Assembly: GCA_036005845.1 (NCBI GenBank)
Contig: DASYQD010000104.1
Location: 12,561-76,560, forward strand
Origin: DASYQD01 sp036005845
GTDB taxonomy: Bacteria; Acidobacteriota; Thermoanaerobaculia; Multivoradales; JAIOJS01
Reading direction: 5' to 3'
DNA: 64,000 nucleotides
Shown: piece by piece, positions 24,637-34,845 of the stretch
Position numbering within the stretch: position 1 is the first letter of the stretch
Layout: every line of letters starts with the position of its first letter
The notes under the pieces: generated by a model
The model's input: only the letters and a program-made list of their open reading frames with translations
Databases searched by the model: none
What the model was told of the DNA's origin: nothing
Position numbers and translations under genes: made by a program

Positions 24637-25278
24637 TCACGAGCCCGGAGTCAGCGTCGTCTCGATCTTGACCCGCACCGCGTCGCCGGTGCGCATGGTG
24701 CCCATCATCGCCGTCGGTGGATCGATGCCGAAGTCGCTCATCTTGAGCGGCAGCTCGCCGCTCGCCAGCAGGCGGTTGCCGTCGCGGCGAACGTCGAGCA
24801 CCAGCGCCACCGGCCGCGCGACGCCGGCGACGGTGAGCGATCCCTTGACCTCGACCTTGGCGGTCGGGCCGCCGGGTCCCTTCAGCCGCGCCGACTCGAG
24901 CGCGAACGTGAGCTCGGGGTGCTTGGCCGCCGCGAGCGACTCCCACATCAGCTTGTTCATCTTGTCGTGCTCGCTCTGCAGCGAGCGCACCGGCAGCGTG
25001 AACTTGGCGGCGGGCACCGCCGACGTCTCGCCGGCGAGGAAGCCGGCCGGCAGGTCGAGCGAGCCGCGCAGGCCGGTGGCACGCACGCTCCAGTCGTGCA
25101 GGGTCGAGGTGCCGGTGACGGTGACGGTGCCGGCCGCCGGCGCCAGCGCCTCGGCGCCCGGTGCGGCGGCGCCGGTGAGGGCCGCCGGCGCGGCCATGAG
25201 CAGCGCCGCGAGCGCGAGGGGCAGCAGGGTCTTCGTCGTCGAATCGCTCGTCGCTCGCGTCGCTCGTTGGATGGTCAT
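24637..25278 (-). CDS. YceI-like periplasmic protein (first of a tandem pair)
   Basis: The 213-residue product begins with a basic then hydrophobic export segment (LLPLALAALLMAAPAALTG). It continues with the YceI signature VTVTGTSTLHDWSVRATGLRG, FTLPVRSLQSEHDKMNKLMWE, KHPELTFAL and LPLKMSDFGIDPPTAMMG. GGAGG lies 8 bases before the ATG at 25278. The pair resembles the downstream copy in the DFGI-PP tail, so one probably arose by duplication. A perfect 6-4-6 operator-like site lies 131 bases upstream, shared with the divergent stress-protein gene. Confidence 0.82.
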   Translation of the reverse strand: MTIQRATRATSDSTTKTLLPLALAALLMAAPAALTGAAAPGAEALAPAAGTVTVTGTSTLHDWSVRATGLRGSLDLPAGFLAGETSAVPAAKFTLPVRSLQSEHDKMNKLMWESLAAAKHPELTFALESARLKGPGGPTAKVEVKGSLTVAGVARPVALVLDVRRDGNRLLASGELPLKMSDFGIDPPTAMMGTMRTGDAVRVKIETTLTPGS

Positions 25279-25408
25279 GAGGTCTGCCTCCGGTGAATTC
25301 AGCGCCGCGGTGGTGCGTCGCTCGGTGGGAGCAGCATCGCCCACCGCGAAGACGGCGACGCCGGCCCGGCGGGCGGCTGGCCGGAGCGCCGCGGGATGGC
25401 CGGGTTCC

Positions 25409-25424
25409 CCACCCCACCGGGTGG
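25409..25424. promoter_or_regulatory. Perfect 6-4-6 operator-like site CCACCC-CACC-GGGTGG
   Basis: The two halves are exact inverted copies separated by 4 bases, in the 243-base region between the divergent YceI operon (start 25278) and the universal stress protein gene (start 25522). It matches the 1817 site in both halves. Confidence 0.55.
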
Positions 25425-25521
25425 CCGAGCACCGCACGCCGGGACATCGCGCCGACACCCGTCGAGGCGTGGCGGCGCTCGGCGCGCCGCGCGACGCTGG
25501 GCGGCGGAGCTCCCGTTGCCC

Positions 25522-26133
25522 ATGCGGATCCCTGACGCCGATCACTCCTCATCCCTCGTGCTGGTGGGCAGCTCGCTCGGCCCGGAGAGCGACGAGGTCG
25601 TCGGCTCCGGCCTCGCCATGGCGCGTCACGAGACGAGCCGCCTCGCCCTCGTCCACGTGCTCGAGCCGCAGGGAGACGTGGCCTCCGGGCTGCTGGCCTT
25701 CTCCATGGTCCGCGACGGCCTGCTGACCGCCGCCCGCGAGCAGCTCGCCGCCCAGCTGCGCCGCCTCGGCGCCCTCTCGCGCGACGTCGCCGAGATCGCC
25801 GTCGAGCTGCCGCCCGCCGACGCCGCGCTGCTTGCCGCCGCCGAGCGCTGGCACCCTCGGCTGCTCGTCATCGGCGCCAACCGCGATTGTCCGCCCTCAC
25901 TGCGGCTCGGCTCGGTGGCGACGCGCCTGCTGCGCCGATCGCCGTGCCCGCTGTGGCTGGTCAAAGGCCGCGCCACGGCGACGCCCACCACCTACGTCCT
26001 CGACAACGCCGAGCGCGGCGAGCGTGAACGGCTGGTGTCGCTGGTGCGCAAGGCCGAATGCCCGGTGTTGATCCTTCCCACCTGGGCGGAGGCCGTCTCG
26101 GCGCCGCCCGCCTCGCGAGGAGAGATCCCGTGA
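25522..26133 (+). CDS. Universal stress protein (single USP domain with a degenerate C-terminal half)
   Basis: The 203-residue protein opens with LVLVGSSLGPESDEVVGSGLAMA and has the USP fold through residue about 135 (LLVIGANRDCPPSLRLGSVATRLLRRSPCPLWLVK). The G-x2-G-x9-G-S/T ATP motif is weak (RDCPPSLRLGS), so nucleotide binding is doubtful. The last 65 residues contain a short second partial unit (ECPVLILPTWAE). The start at 25522 is supported by GGAG about 12 bases upstream; upstream in-frame sequence is low-quality. Its TGA overlaps the GTG of a small downstream gene. Confidence 0.75.
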   Translation: MRIPDADHSSSLVLVGSSLGPESDEVVGSGLAMARHETSRLALVHVLEPQGDVASGLLAFSMVRDGLLTAAREQLAAQLRRLGALSRDVAEIAVELPPADAALLAAAERWHPRLLVIGANRDCPPSLRLGSVATRLLRRSPCPLWLVKGRATATPTTYVLDNAERGERERLVSLVRKAECPVLILPTWAEAVSAPPASRGEIP

Positions 26134-26339
26134 ATCAAAGTCCGCAGCTCGAGCGCGCCGTCGAAGCAGGCGCACGCCGTGTCGATCGTGCGCCAGAGAG
26201 ATCGCGTGAGCGCGCGCCGGCGACACGAGTTGGCGATGACGATCGCCTCGCCGGCGACCTGCTCATGCGCGCACTGGCGCAGCAGTTGATCGTGGTCGAG
26301 GACTGGTGCGGCTGCCACAGCGAGTACTTCCTCGGCTAG
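26130..26339 (+). CDS. Small 69-residue protein coupled to the stress protein, unknown
   Basis: GTG at 26130 overlaps the upstream TGA as GTGA, with GGAGAG 6 bases before it. The product is charged at the N-terminus (VEAGARRVDRAPERSRERA) and has a hydrophobic/acidic C-terminal helix followed by a CGC motif (LIVVEDWCGCHSEYFLG). No family is recognised. The coupling and ribosome binding site favour a real gene, but 69 residues in GC-rich DNA leaves room for chance. Confidence 0.45.
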   Translation: MNQSPQLERAVEAGARRVDRAPERSRERAPATRVGDDDRLAGDLLMRALAQQLIVVEDWCGCHSEYFLG

Positions 26340-26359
26340 CGAGGCGCGATGCCGCCGCC

Positions 26360-26398
26360 CCACCCCGCGGCGCGTGCGTCACCCACCATCGGGATGGT
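26360..26398. promoter_or_regulatory. Degenerate operator-like pair before a universal stress protein gene
   Basis: CCACCC-CGCG-GCGCGT (26360-26375) has only a good left half. Starting 23 bases later, the region holds ACCATC-GG-GATGGT (26385-26398), a perfect 6-2-6 inverted repeat. The 23-base interval is the same as in the pair at 11580/11603. The gene starts at 26460, and a candidate -10, GATAGC, lies at 26410. Confidence 0.35.
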
Positions 26399-26459
26399 TC
26401 GCGCCCCGCGATAGCTCTCTAGGGTGGGCTCAACAACGAGCCAGGCTCAGGAGGTCGCC

Positions 26460-27311
26460 ATGAACGCCCGCCATTCGATCCGCAACATCCTGCATCCGAC
26501 GGACCTGGGAGAGAGCGGGCACTCCGCCCTGTCGCTGGCGACCACGCTGGCTCGACAGTTGTGGGCGACGCTGCACGTCCTGCACGTGGAGGCGCCCGCC
26601 AAACGGGGCGAGGCGGCGGCCGAGCTGAAGCGCATCGCCGCTGCCCATCGGGAGCTGCCGCTCGTCGCCGTCACGCGGTCCGGTCCGCTGCCGTCGGCCT
26701 CGATCCTGGAGTACGCCGACGAGAACGGCAGCGACCTCATCGTCATGGCGGCGACGCGGCTGCACCGCGGCTTCGGTCACCTGCTGGGCAGCGTCGCGCG
26801 CGAGGTGATCGAGGGCAGCGACCTGCCGGTGCTCACGGTGCGCGGCGGCGAGGACCATGCTCGCCAGCTGAAGCGAGTGCTGGTGCCGGTCGACTTCTCC
26901 AGCGCCACGCACGAAGCGGTCGACGTCGCCGCCGAGATCGTGCGCGGCGTCGGCGGCGAGGTGATCCTCCTCCACGTCCTCCCCGAGCCCCACCACGCAC
27001 CGCTGCCCGCTCGGTGGGCGCACTGGCACTCGCGTCAGAAGGCCCAGGCCGAGGCGGAGCTGCGCAGCCTGGAGGCGACGCTCGACTCCGGCGTGCGCAC
27101 GTCGACGCGCATCCGCGCCGGCAGCCCGGTCGACGAGATCGTCCGCTGCGCGGCGGAGCTCGACGTCGACCTGGTGGTGATCGCCAGCCATGCCAGCACC
27201 GGGCACCGCGCGGTTGGCGGCAGCGTGGCCGAGGAGGTGCAACGCTTCGCCACCACTCCCGTGCTGCTGATGAAGACCGCACACCGGTACGAGCAACGCG
27301 CGGCCGGTTGA
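26460..27311 (+). CDS. Tandem universal stress protein (two USP domains)
   Basis: The 283-residue protein has two complete USP domains, about residues 1-137 (IRNILHPTDLGESGHSAL to DLPVLTVRGG) and 143-275 (LKRVLVPVDFSSATHEAV to TTPVLLMK). The second ATP-type loop is ASHASTGHRAVGGSVAEEV, close to the consensus; the first, ATRLHRGFGHLLGSVAREV, also fits. GGAGG lies 7 bases before the ATG. Such proteins respond to starvation, low oxygen and other stress and may bind ATP as dimers. A degenerate operator-like pair precedes it. Confidence 0.88.
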   Translation: MNARHSIRNILHPTDLGESGHSALSLATTLARQLWATLHVLHVEAPAKRGEAAAELKRIAAAHRELPLVAVTRSGPLPSASILEYADENGSDLIVMAATRLHRGFGHLLGSVAREVIEGSDLPVLTVRGGEDHARQLKRVLVPVDFSSATHEAVDVAAEIVRGVGGEVILLHVLPEPHHAPLPARWAHWHSRQKAQAEAELRSLEATLDSGVRTSTRIRAGSPVDEIVRCAAELDVDLVVIASHASTGHRAVGGSVAEEVQRFATTPVLLMKTAHRYEQRAAG

Positions 27312-27372
27312 AGAGGCGCTCGCCGAACGCCGCTGGAAACAAACGCGCGAGTCGCGCACCCTCCGCGCCTTC

Positions 27373-27406
27373 GTTGCGTGGCCGCACGTACGGTGCTGTA
27401 CGCAAC
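27373..27406. repeat. Inverted repeat GTTGCGT...ACGCAAC in a 176-base gap
   Basis: GTTGCGT (27373-27379) and ACGCAAC (27400-27406) are perfect inverted 7-mers separated by 20 bases that themselves contain CGTACG. The location between the stress-protein stop (27311) and the hybrid kinase start (27488) would suit an operator or a weak terminator. Nothing more specific can be said. Confidence 0.3.
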
Positions 27407-27487
27407 ATGAAACCTCGTGGTCACGATCGCGTACTCCGCAAGGCGGGACAGTGGAGAATTCCGAGGCGCGTGGCCGTCTAATCGACC

Positions 27488-29251
<1,764 letters not shown>

Positions 29252-29268
29252 CGCGCCGAAGCCGAGCG

Positions 29269-31191
29269 CTAAGCGCCGGCGGGCACCACCATCACCGGCA
29301 CCCTGACGCGGTGCCTCAGGCGCTCGATCGAGGTGCCGAGCAACAGGTCGCCCACGGCGCCGTGGCCGTGGCTGCCGAGCACCACGAGGTCCGGCCGCTG
29401 CGCTTCGACGAGCGCGCTCAGCGCCGTCGCCGCGTCGCCGAAGCCGAGCTCCCAGCGCACCGCGATCCCCATCCGGCGCAGCTCCTCGGCGTAGCGCGCC
29501 AGCCGCTCCTCGTCGCCCAGGGTCTCGCGGTCGCGCAGCTCGTCGCCGATGAGCCGCGCGCCGCCGGACTCGACGACGTGGAGCAGCACGAGCTCGCCCG
29601 GCTCCTCGCCGCCGCCGCCGCGCAGCAGGGCGACCGCGTAAGAGAGCGCGGGCTGGTCGGCGGAGGAGAAGTCGACCGCCACCGCCACCCGTCGCGGCGG
29701 CGTCGCCGGCGCGAACGCCGGAGTGAGGGCAGGGCCGTGGACGTCGCGCGGCGGCACGACGCGGCCGCCGCGTCGGCGGGCGGCGATGGGCTGGATGGTG
29801 ACGTAGGCGAGCAGGGCCAACAACCCGAGCGCCAGCGGCACCACGGTGAGCCAGAGCAGCCACGCTCCCTCGCCGGCGCGGCGCATCCAGCCGCCGACCG
29901 CTTGATAGCCGAGCGCGAGGTTGAGGGCGGCGATGGTGAGCGCCACCAGCCACGACGCCCCTTCGAGCCACGGCCCGATACGGTACTCGTCCATCCAGCG
30001 GCGGTCGGCCACCAGGTGGACGAGCGGGATGACGGCGAAGGAGAGCTGGAGCGAGAGGATGACCTGCGAGAGCACCAGCAGGTCGCCAGTGGCCTGCTCG
30101 CCGTAGACCACGATGGTGATCACCGCCGGCACGATGGCCAGCGCGCGGGTGAGCAGCCGGCGGACGACCGGCTGCAGGCGGAGGTGGACGAAGCCCTCCA
30201 TCACCACCTGTCCGGCCAGCGTGCCGGTGACCGTCGAAGACTGGCCGGCGGCGATCAGCGCGATGGCGAAGGCGATCGGCGCCGCGCGCGCGCCGAGCAG
30301 CGGCGCCAGCAGCCGGTGCGCGTCCTGGATCTCGGTCACCTGGTAATAGCCGGCGCGGAAGAAGGTGGCGGCGGCCATCACCAGCAGCGCGGCGTTGACC
30401 AGGAAGGCGCCGTTGAGGGCGATCAACGAGTCGAGCGTGTTGAAGCGGATGCCGCCGCGGATGCGCGACGGCGTGTTCTGCACGCGCCGCGACTGCACGA
30501 GGGCGGAATGGAGGTAGAGGTTGTGGGGCATCACGGTCGCGCCCAGCATGCCGATGGCGAGGTAGAGCGCGCCCGCCCCCGGCAGCGACGGCACGAAGCC
30601 GGCGGCGAGTGGCGCGAGGTCGGGCTTGGCGAGCAGCACCTCCACCCCGAGACAGAGACCGACGGTGAGGATGAGCACGACGACGAAGGCCTCGAGCAGC
30701 CGGATGCCGCGCGCCTGCAGCAGCAGCAGCAGCAGGGCATCGAAGGCGGTGATGAGCACCGCGGGGAGCAGCGGGATGCCGAAGAGGAGCTGCAGGCCGA
30801 TGGCCGTGCCGAGAACTTCGGCGAGGTCGCAGGCGGCGATGGCTATTTCGCAGATCACCCACAGGGCGTAGGCCACTGGCCGCGGGAACATGACGCGGCA
30901 GGCCTGGGCGAGGTCCATGCCGGCGACGATCCCCAGCCGCGCCGACAGGCTCTGCAGCAGCACGGCCATGACGTTGGACATCAAGAGCACCCAGATGAGG
31001 CCGTAGCCGAAGCGCGAGCCGGCAGCGATGTCGGTGGCCCAGTTGCCCGGGTCCATGTAGCCGACGCTGACCAGATAGGCCGGACCGCTGAAGGCGAAGA
31101 GGCGCCGCCAGAAGCTCGGCTGTTCGGGGATCTCTACCGAGCGGTGGACTTCGGATAGCGAGGGCAGGTGAATGGCGTTTCCTCCTCTCAA
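29269..31191 (-). CDS. NRAMP-family divalent metal transporter fused to a universal stress protein domain
   Basis: The product is about 640 residues. The N-terminal 470 residues form an NRAMP/MntH transporter with GPAYLVSVGYMDPGNWATDI in helix 1 (the metal-binding DPGN) and GATVMPHNLYLHSALVQ in helix 6 (MPHN). About residues 495-640 form a USP domain (VAVAVDFSSADQPALSYAV; VVLGSHGHGAVGDLLLGTSIERL). The USP part may sense nucleotide or stress and gate transport. Start choice is difficult: TTG at 31191 overlaps the upstream TGA as TTGA, but the strong GAGGAGG lies downstream of it and is spaced 7 bases before an ATT at 31173. Mn or Fe uptake is the likely function. Confidence 0.82.
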   Translation of the reverse strand: MRGGNAIHLPSLSEVHRSVEIPEQPSFWRRLFAFSGPAYLVSVGYMDPGNWATDIAAGSRFGYGLIWVLLMSNVMAVLLQSLSARLGIVAGMDLAQACRVMFPRPVAYALWVICEIAIAACDLAEVLGTAIGLQLLFGIPLLPAVLITAFDALLLLLLQARGIRLLEAFVVVLILTVGLCLGVEVLLAKPDLAPLAAGFVPSLPGAGALYLAIGMLGATVMPHNLYLHSALVQSRRVQNTPSRIRGGIRFNTLDSLIALNGAFLVNAALLVMAAATFFRAGYYQVTEIQDAHRLLAPLLGARAAPIAFAIALIAAGQSSTVTGTLAGQVVMEGFVHLRLQPVVRRLLTRALAIVPAVITIVVYGEQATGDLLVLSQVILSLQLSFAVIPLVHLVADRRWMDEYRIGPWLEGASWLVALTIAALNLALGYQAVGGWMRRAGEGAWLLWLTVVPLALGLLALLAYVTIQPIAARRRGGRVVPPRDVHGPALTPAFAPATPPRRVAVAVDFSSADQPALSYAVALLRGGGGEEPGELVLLHVVESGGARLIGDELRDRETLGDEERLARYAEELRRMGIAVRWELGFGDAATALSALVEAQRPDLVVLGSHGHGAVGDLLLGTSIERLRHRVRVPVMVVPAGA

Positions 31192-33281
31192 CCGATCCGC
31201 ACGCGCACGTCGAGCGCCGCGGATGAGGCTGCGACAGGCATGGCGAGAAACGGGTTGAGGTCGAGCTCTTCGATGCGCGGATGACGGGTGACGAGCTGGG
31301 AGAGGCGCAGCAGCACGTCCTCGAGCACGGCGAGGTCGGCGGGCGCCTCGCCGCGCACGCCGAGCAGCAGGCGCAGGCTGCGGATGCTGCGCACCAGCCG
31401 CGCCGCGTCTCCCTGCGTGAGCGGCGGCAGGGCGACCCGCACGTCGTCGAGCACCTCGACGTACTTGCCGCCGAGGCCGAAGAGCAGCAGCGGCCCGAAG
31501 CGCGGATCGGTGCCGACGCCGAAGATGACCTCCTGGCCGCCGCGGCGGTGCTCCTGCAGCAGGAAGCCGTCGGGCACGACGCCCGCGGTGGCGAGCCGCT
31601 CGTTCATCGCGGCGAGCGCCGCCGCGAGCTCCTTCGCGTCGCGTAAATCGACGGCCACCGCGCCGAGCTCGCTCTTGTGCAGCAACGCCGCGCCGGTCGC
31701 CTTGAGCACCACCGGGTAGCCGAGCTCCGCGGCCGCCGGCTCGATCTGCTCGGCAAGCTCCACGTGCCGCCAGCGCGCCACCGGGATGCGGTAGGCGTCC
31801 ATCAGCTCGAGCGCCGCCGCGACCGGCAGGTAGCCGGACCCGCGCCGCGCCAGCAGCCGCTCCACGCGCTCGTCGTCCGCCGCGAGCGCGGACGCCGGCC
31901 CTTCGGGCGCGCGGCGGCGCCAGTCGGCGTAGGCGCACAGTTGCGCCAGCGCGCCGGCGGCCGCTTCCGGAAAGCGGTAGACCGGCAGCAGCGCCGGGCG
32001 CTGCTGGCTCGCGGCGTAGAAGCCTTCCTCAGCCATCATCACCGCGAGCACGGGCTTGTCGGGGGCCGTCGCCGCGGCGGCGGTCGCCGCTTCCAGCACG
32101 TCGGTCGGGTCGCCGACGCGCGGTGTCACGTGGATGGCGAGGGCGAGGTCGATCTCCGGCTCGGCGAGCACCTCCGCCAGCACCTGGCGGTACTCGGTCG
32201 GGCCCGCCGAGGCGATCATGTCGACGGGATTGCCCAGGCTGGCCGCCGCCGGCAGCAGCCGCGCCAGGCGTTCGCGGCACGCCGCCGAAAGCGGCGCCAC
32301 CACCAGGCCCGCGGCGACCAGCGCGTCGACCGCCATGATCGCCGGGCCGCCGGCGTTGGTCACCAGCCCGACGCGGCGCCCCGCCGGCAGCGGGCAGCGG
32401 TCGAGCGCGCGCGCGACGTCGAAGAGCTCCTCGATGCTGCCGACGCGCAAGACGCCCGACTGCGCCAGCAGGGCCGCCACGGCGCGCTCGGTGCCGGCGA
32501 GCGCCCCGGTGTGGCTCGACGCCGCGCGCGCGCCCGCCTCGGTGCGGCCGGCCTTGACCACCACGATCGGCTTCTTGCGGCCGACGCGGCGCGCGATGTC
32601 GAGGAAGCGGCGCGGATTGCCGAACGACTCGAGGTACATGCAGATGACGCGCGTCGCCTCGTCGTCCTCCCAGTGCTCGAGCAGGTCGTTGCCGGAGACG
32701 TCCGCCTTGTTGCCCATCGAGGCGAACTGGGTGAGGCCGAGGCCCAACCCGGCGGCGACGTTGAGGATGGCGATGCCGAGCGCGCCCGACTGGCTGACGA
32801 AGCCGACGCTGCCGGCGCGCGGCGTCGCGGGAGCGAAGGTGGCGTTCATCGACATCGCCGGATCGGTGTTGATGATGCCCATGCAGTTGGGGCCTACCAT
32901 GCGCGCGCCGGCGGCGCGGACGAGCTCGCGCAGCGCCGCCTCCACCGTCGCGCCCGCCGCGCCGGTCTCGGCGAAACCGGCGGAGATCACCACCAGGCCG
33001 CGCGCTCCGCGGTGGAGGCACTCCTCCACCGCGCCGGGAACGGCGGCGGCAGGCACGACGATGATCGCCAGCTCCGGAGCCTCCGGCAGCGCCGACACCG
33101 ACCGGTAGCAGGGCAGCGAATGGACCGAGCGCGCCTCGGGGTTGACCGGGTACACCGGCCCCGTGAAGCCGCCGGCCACCAGGTTGTGCAAGACGGCGCC
33201 GCCGACCGAGCCCGGCCGCCGCGACGCGCCGATCACCGCGATCGAGCGCGGCGAGAAGAGCGGGTCGAGTGGGCGCCCCAT
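31188..33281 (-). CDS. ADP-forming acyl/acetyl-CoA synthetase (single-chain alpha-beta fusion)
   Basis: The 697-residue enzyme has an N-terminal CoA-binding domain (SIAVIGASRRPGSVGG near residues 13-28), a succinyl-CoA-ligase-like region with the phospho-histidine loop ASSHTGALAGTE near residue 255, and a C-terminal ATP-grasp domain (about 480-697, YPVVLKATGAALLHKSELG; LLQEHRRGGQEVIFG). Such enzymes interconvert acyl-CoA plus ADP and acid plus ATP, saving energy during fermentation. The ATG at 33281 has AGAGG 8 bases upstream. It probably forms one transcript with the NRAMP-USP gene. An operator-like site lies 57 bases upstream. Confidence 0.88.
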   Translation of the reverse strand: MGRPLDPLFSPRSIAVIGASRRPGSVGGAVLHNLVAGGFTGPVYPVNPEARSVHSLPCYRSVSALPEAPELAIIVVPAAAVPGAVEECLHRGARGLVVISAGFAETGAAGATVEAALRELVRAAGARMVGPNCMGIINTDPAMSMNATFAPATPRAGSVGFVSQSGALGIAILNVAAGLGLGLTQFASMGNKADVSGNDLLEHWEDDEATRVICMYLESFGNPRRFLDIARRVGRKKPIVVVKAGRTEAGARAASSHTGALAGTERAVAALLAQSGVLRVGSIEELFDVARALDRCPLPAGRRVGLVTNAGGPAIMAVDALVAAGLVVAPLSAACRERLARLLPAAASLGNPVDMIASAGPTEYRQVLAEVLAEPEIDLALAIHVTPRVGDPTDVLEAATAAAATAPDKPVLAVMMAEEGFYAASQQRPALLPVYRFPEAAAGALAQLCAYADWRRRAPEGPASALAADDERVERLLARRGSGYLPVAAALELMDAYRIPVARWRHVELAEQIEPAAAELGYPVVLKATGAALLHKSELGAVAVDLRDAKELAAALAAMNERLATAGVVPDGFLLQEHRRGGQEVIFGVGTDPRFGPLLLFGLGGKYVEVLDDVRVALPPLTQGDAARLVRSIRSLRLLLGVRGEAPADLAVLEDVLLRLSQLVTRHPRIEELDLNPFLAMPVAASSAALDVRVRIG

Positions 33282-33337
33282 GGTGCCATCCTCTCCCGAG
33301 CGAGCCCTCGGAAACCACCCCGGCGCGCATCCGCGGG

Positions 33338-33382
33338 CCACCCGCCGGGGTAGCCGCACCGCCATCCCACGGCGAACCGTGG
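33338..33382. promoter_or_regulatory. 6-4-6 operator-like site CCACCC-GCCG-GGGTAG plus related palindrome
   Basis: CCACCC (33338-33343) and GGGTAG (33348-33353) match the recurrent pattern. CCACGG-CGAA-CCGTGG (33367-33382) is a second perfect 6-4-6 repeat with a related half-site. A weaker left half also starts at 33315, 23 bases before the first site. All lie between the divergent CoA-ligase (start 33281) and porin (start 33472) genes. A candidate -10, TATCGT, is at 33422. Confidence 0.55.
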
Positions 33383-33471
33383 CCCATCTGGCCGCACGGT
33401 TTGCGACGGGCGCCGTGTCCCTATCGTTCGGCGTGTGGCGACAAACACGACATCAACCGGAGGGTTCGGCT

Positions 33472-34770
33472 ATGAACGCTAGGAAGACTTGGTTGGCGAC
33501 TCTGGCACTGGCGGCGGCTACGACCGCGGCGGCATCGGCCGTCAACGTGGTGGACAAGGACAACCTCAAGCTCAACGTCGGCGGCTACCTGCAGGCGATC
33601 GGCGTCGCCGAGAACGTCCCGGCCCAAGTGCGCGACGAGAACCGGCTGTACCTGTTCCTCAAGGAGGCCCGCATCCGCTTCGACGGCAGCATCGACAAGG
33701 TCCCCTTCGAGGTCATGCTGGCGACCGGCGGCGAGGACATCACGCCCAACACCAACGCCGCCCTCGGCCTGCTCGACTTCAACTTCGACGTGCCGCTGGG
33801 CGAGGCATACGACGTCAAGATCGGCCAGTTCCACGTCCCCTACAGCCGTGAACGGCTCACCGACGACTCGACGATGAGCTACGGCGACCGCTCGATCGAG
33901 AACCTGGGCTTCTCGTGGAACCGCGACTACGGCGTGGCGCTGACCAGCACGCGCGGCAACCTGACCGGCACCTTCGCGGTGATGACCGGCGGCGGCCGCG
34001 ACATCCCGCAGCGCTACCTCCCCGAGGACCTGGGCACGCCGATGCTGGCCACCCGCTTCGGCTACAACGACGGCATCGACAAGGACGTCTACCACGTCAC
34101 CGGCCGCGACACCTCGCCCGACCGCGCGCACAAGGCCTTCTACGTCAACGCGCTCTACATCAAGGACTCCTCGATCGGCCACTCGACGGTGGTCAACGTG
34201 AGGGCGACGGACAAGAACCTGCTCATCAACGGCAACTACAACCCGTTCATCGGCAAGGCGCCGTTCTCGCTGTCGACCGTCTGGCAGGCCGGCGCCGACG
34301 GCGCCTACCGCGCGCCGTTCGCCGGCGGCGCCATCAACGTCGAGGGCCAGGTCGACATGTCGCACTTCGACAACGACTACGGCACCCTGAAGCTCACCGG
34401 CGGCCGCCTGCAGCTCGGTTACTCGCGCGGCGATTGGGACCTCGGCGTGCGCCTCGCCGCGCTGCACCTCGACAAGAAGATGGCCTACGTCGCCAACGGC
34501 GTCGCCAACCAGATCGTGCGCGAGGGCGGCCCGTTGAAGGAGCTCACTCCTTCGATCACCTATCACCTGCAGCGCAACGTCTCGATCATCGCCGACGCGC
34601 CCTACCTGCCGGACATGCTGGTCTTCCAGGAGAACGGCATCGGCTCCTACGTGATGTACGAGCAGCCCGACCAGGTGACCGTCATCAAGCCCGGCACCAC
34701 GACCGGCACCGGCCGAGTGATCCGCGCCAACGTGCAGCAGGCGCGGCTGATGGTCCAGCTCAGCTTCTGA
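33472..34770 (+). CDS. OprO/OprP-like outer-membrane porin
   Basis: The 432-residue protein has a signal peptide (MNARKTWLATLALAAATTAAASA) and a porin body: LKLNVGGYLQAIG, the phosphate-porin-like YDVKIGQFHVPYSRERLTDDS, GDRSIENLGFSWNRDYGV and a C-terminal strand ending in Phe (RLMVQLSF), the signal for outer-membrane insertion. GGAGG lies 8 bases before the ATG. Polyphosphate-selective porins have this architecture, but anion specificity cannot be read from the sequence. A GC-rich hairpin follows the stop. Confidence 0.82.
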   Translation: MNARKTWLATLALAAATTAAASAVNVVDKDNLKLNVGGYLQAIGVAENVPAQVRDENRLYLFLKEARIRFDGSIDKVPFEVMLATGGEDITPNTNAALGLLDFNFDVPLGEAYDVKIGQFHVPYSRERLTDDSTMSYGDRSIENLGFSWNRDYGVALTSTRGNLTGTFAVMTGGGRDIPQRYLPEDLGTPMLATRFGYNDGIDKDVYHVTGRDTSPDRAHKAFYVNALYIKDSSIGHSTVVNVRATDKNLLINGNYNPFIGKAPFSLSTVWQAGADGAYRAPFAGGAINVEGQVDMSHFDNDYGTLKLTGGRLQLGYSRGDWDLGVRLAALHLDKKMAYVANGVANQIVREGGPLKELTPSITYHLQRNVSIIADAPYLPDMLVFQENGIGSYVMYEQPDQVTVIKPGTTTGTGRVIRANVQQARLMVQLSF

Positions 34771-34790
34771 TAGCCGCGTAGTCGAGTCGC

Positions 34791-34817
34791 GGGCGGCGCT
34801 GTCCTGCGGCGCCGCCC
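34791..34817 (+). terminator. GC-rich hairpin between porin and stress-protein genes
   Basis: GGGCGGCGC (34791-34799) and GCGCCGCCC (34809-34817) form a 9-bp perfect stem with a 9-base loop, 21 bases after the porin stop. There is no T tract, only GTTT a few bases downstream, so it could be a Rho-assisted terminator, an attenuator or an mRNA stabiliser. The next gene starts at 34846. Confidence 0.45.
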
Positions 34818-34845
34818 GCCACCGTTTGCCGAGAGGAGTCCCACC

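Noticed and set aside
33142..33471. N-terminal extension of the porin from upstream starts
   Set aside because: The extension is proline/arginine-rich, overlaps the divergent CoA-ligase gene and the operator-like sites, and would bury the clear signal peptide; GGAGG precedes the ATG at 33472.
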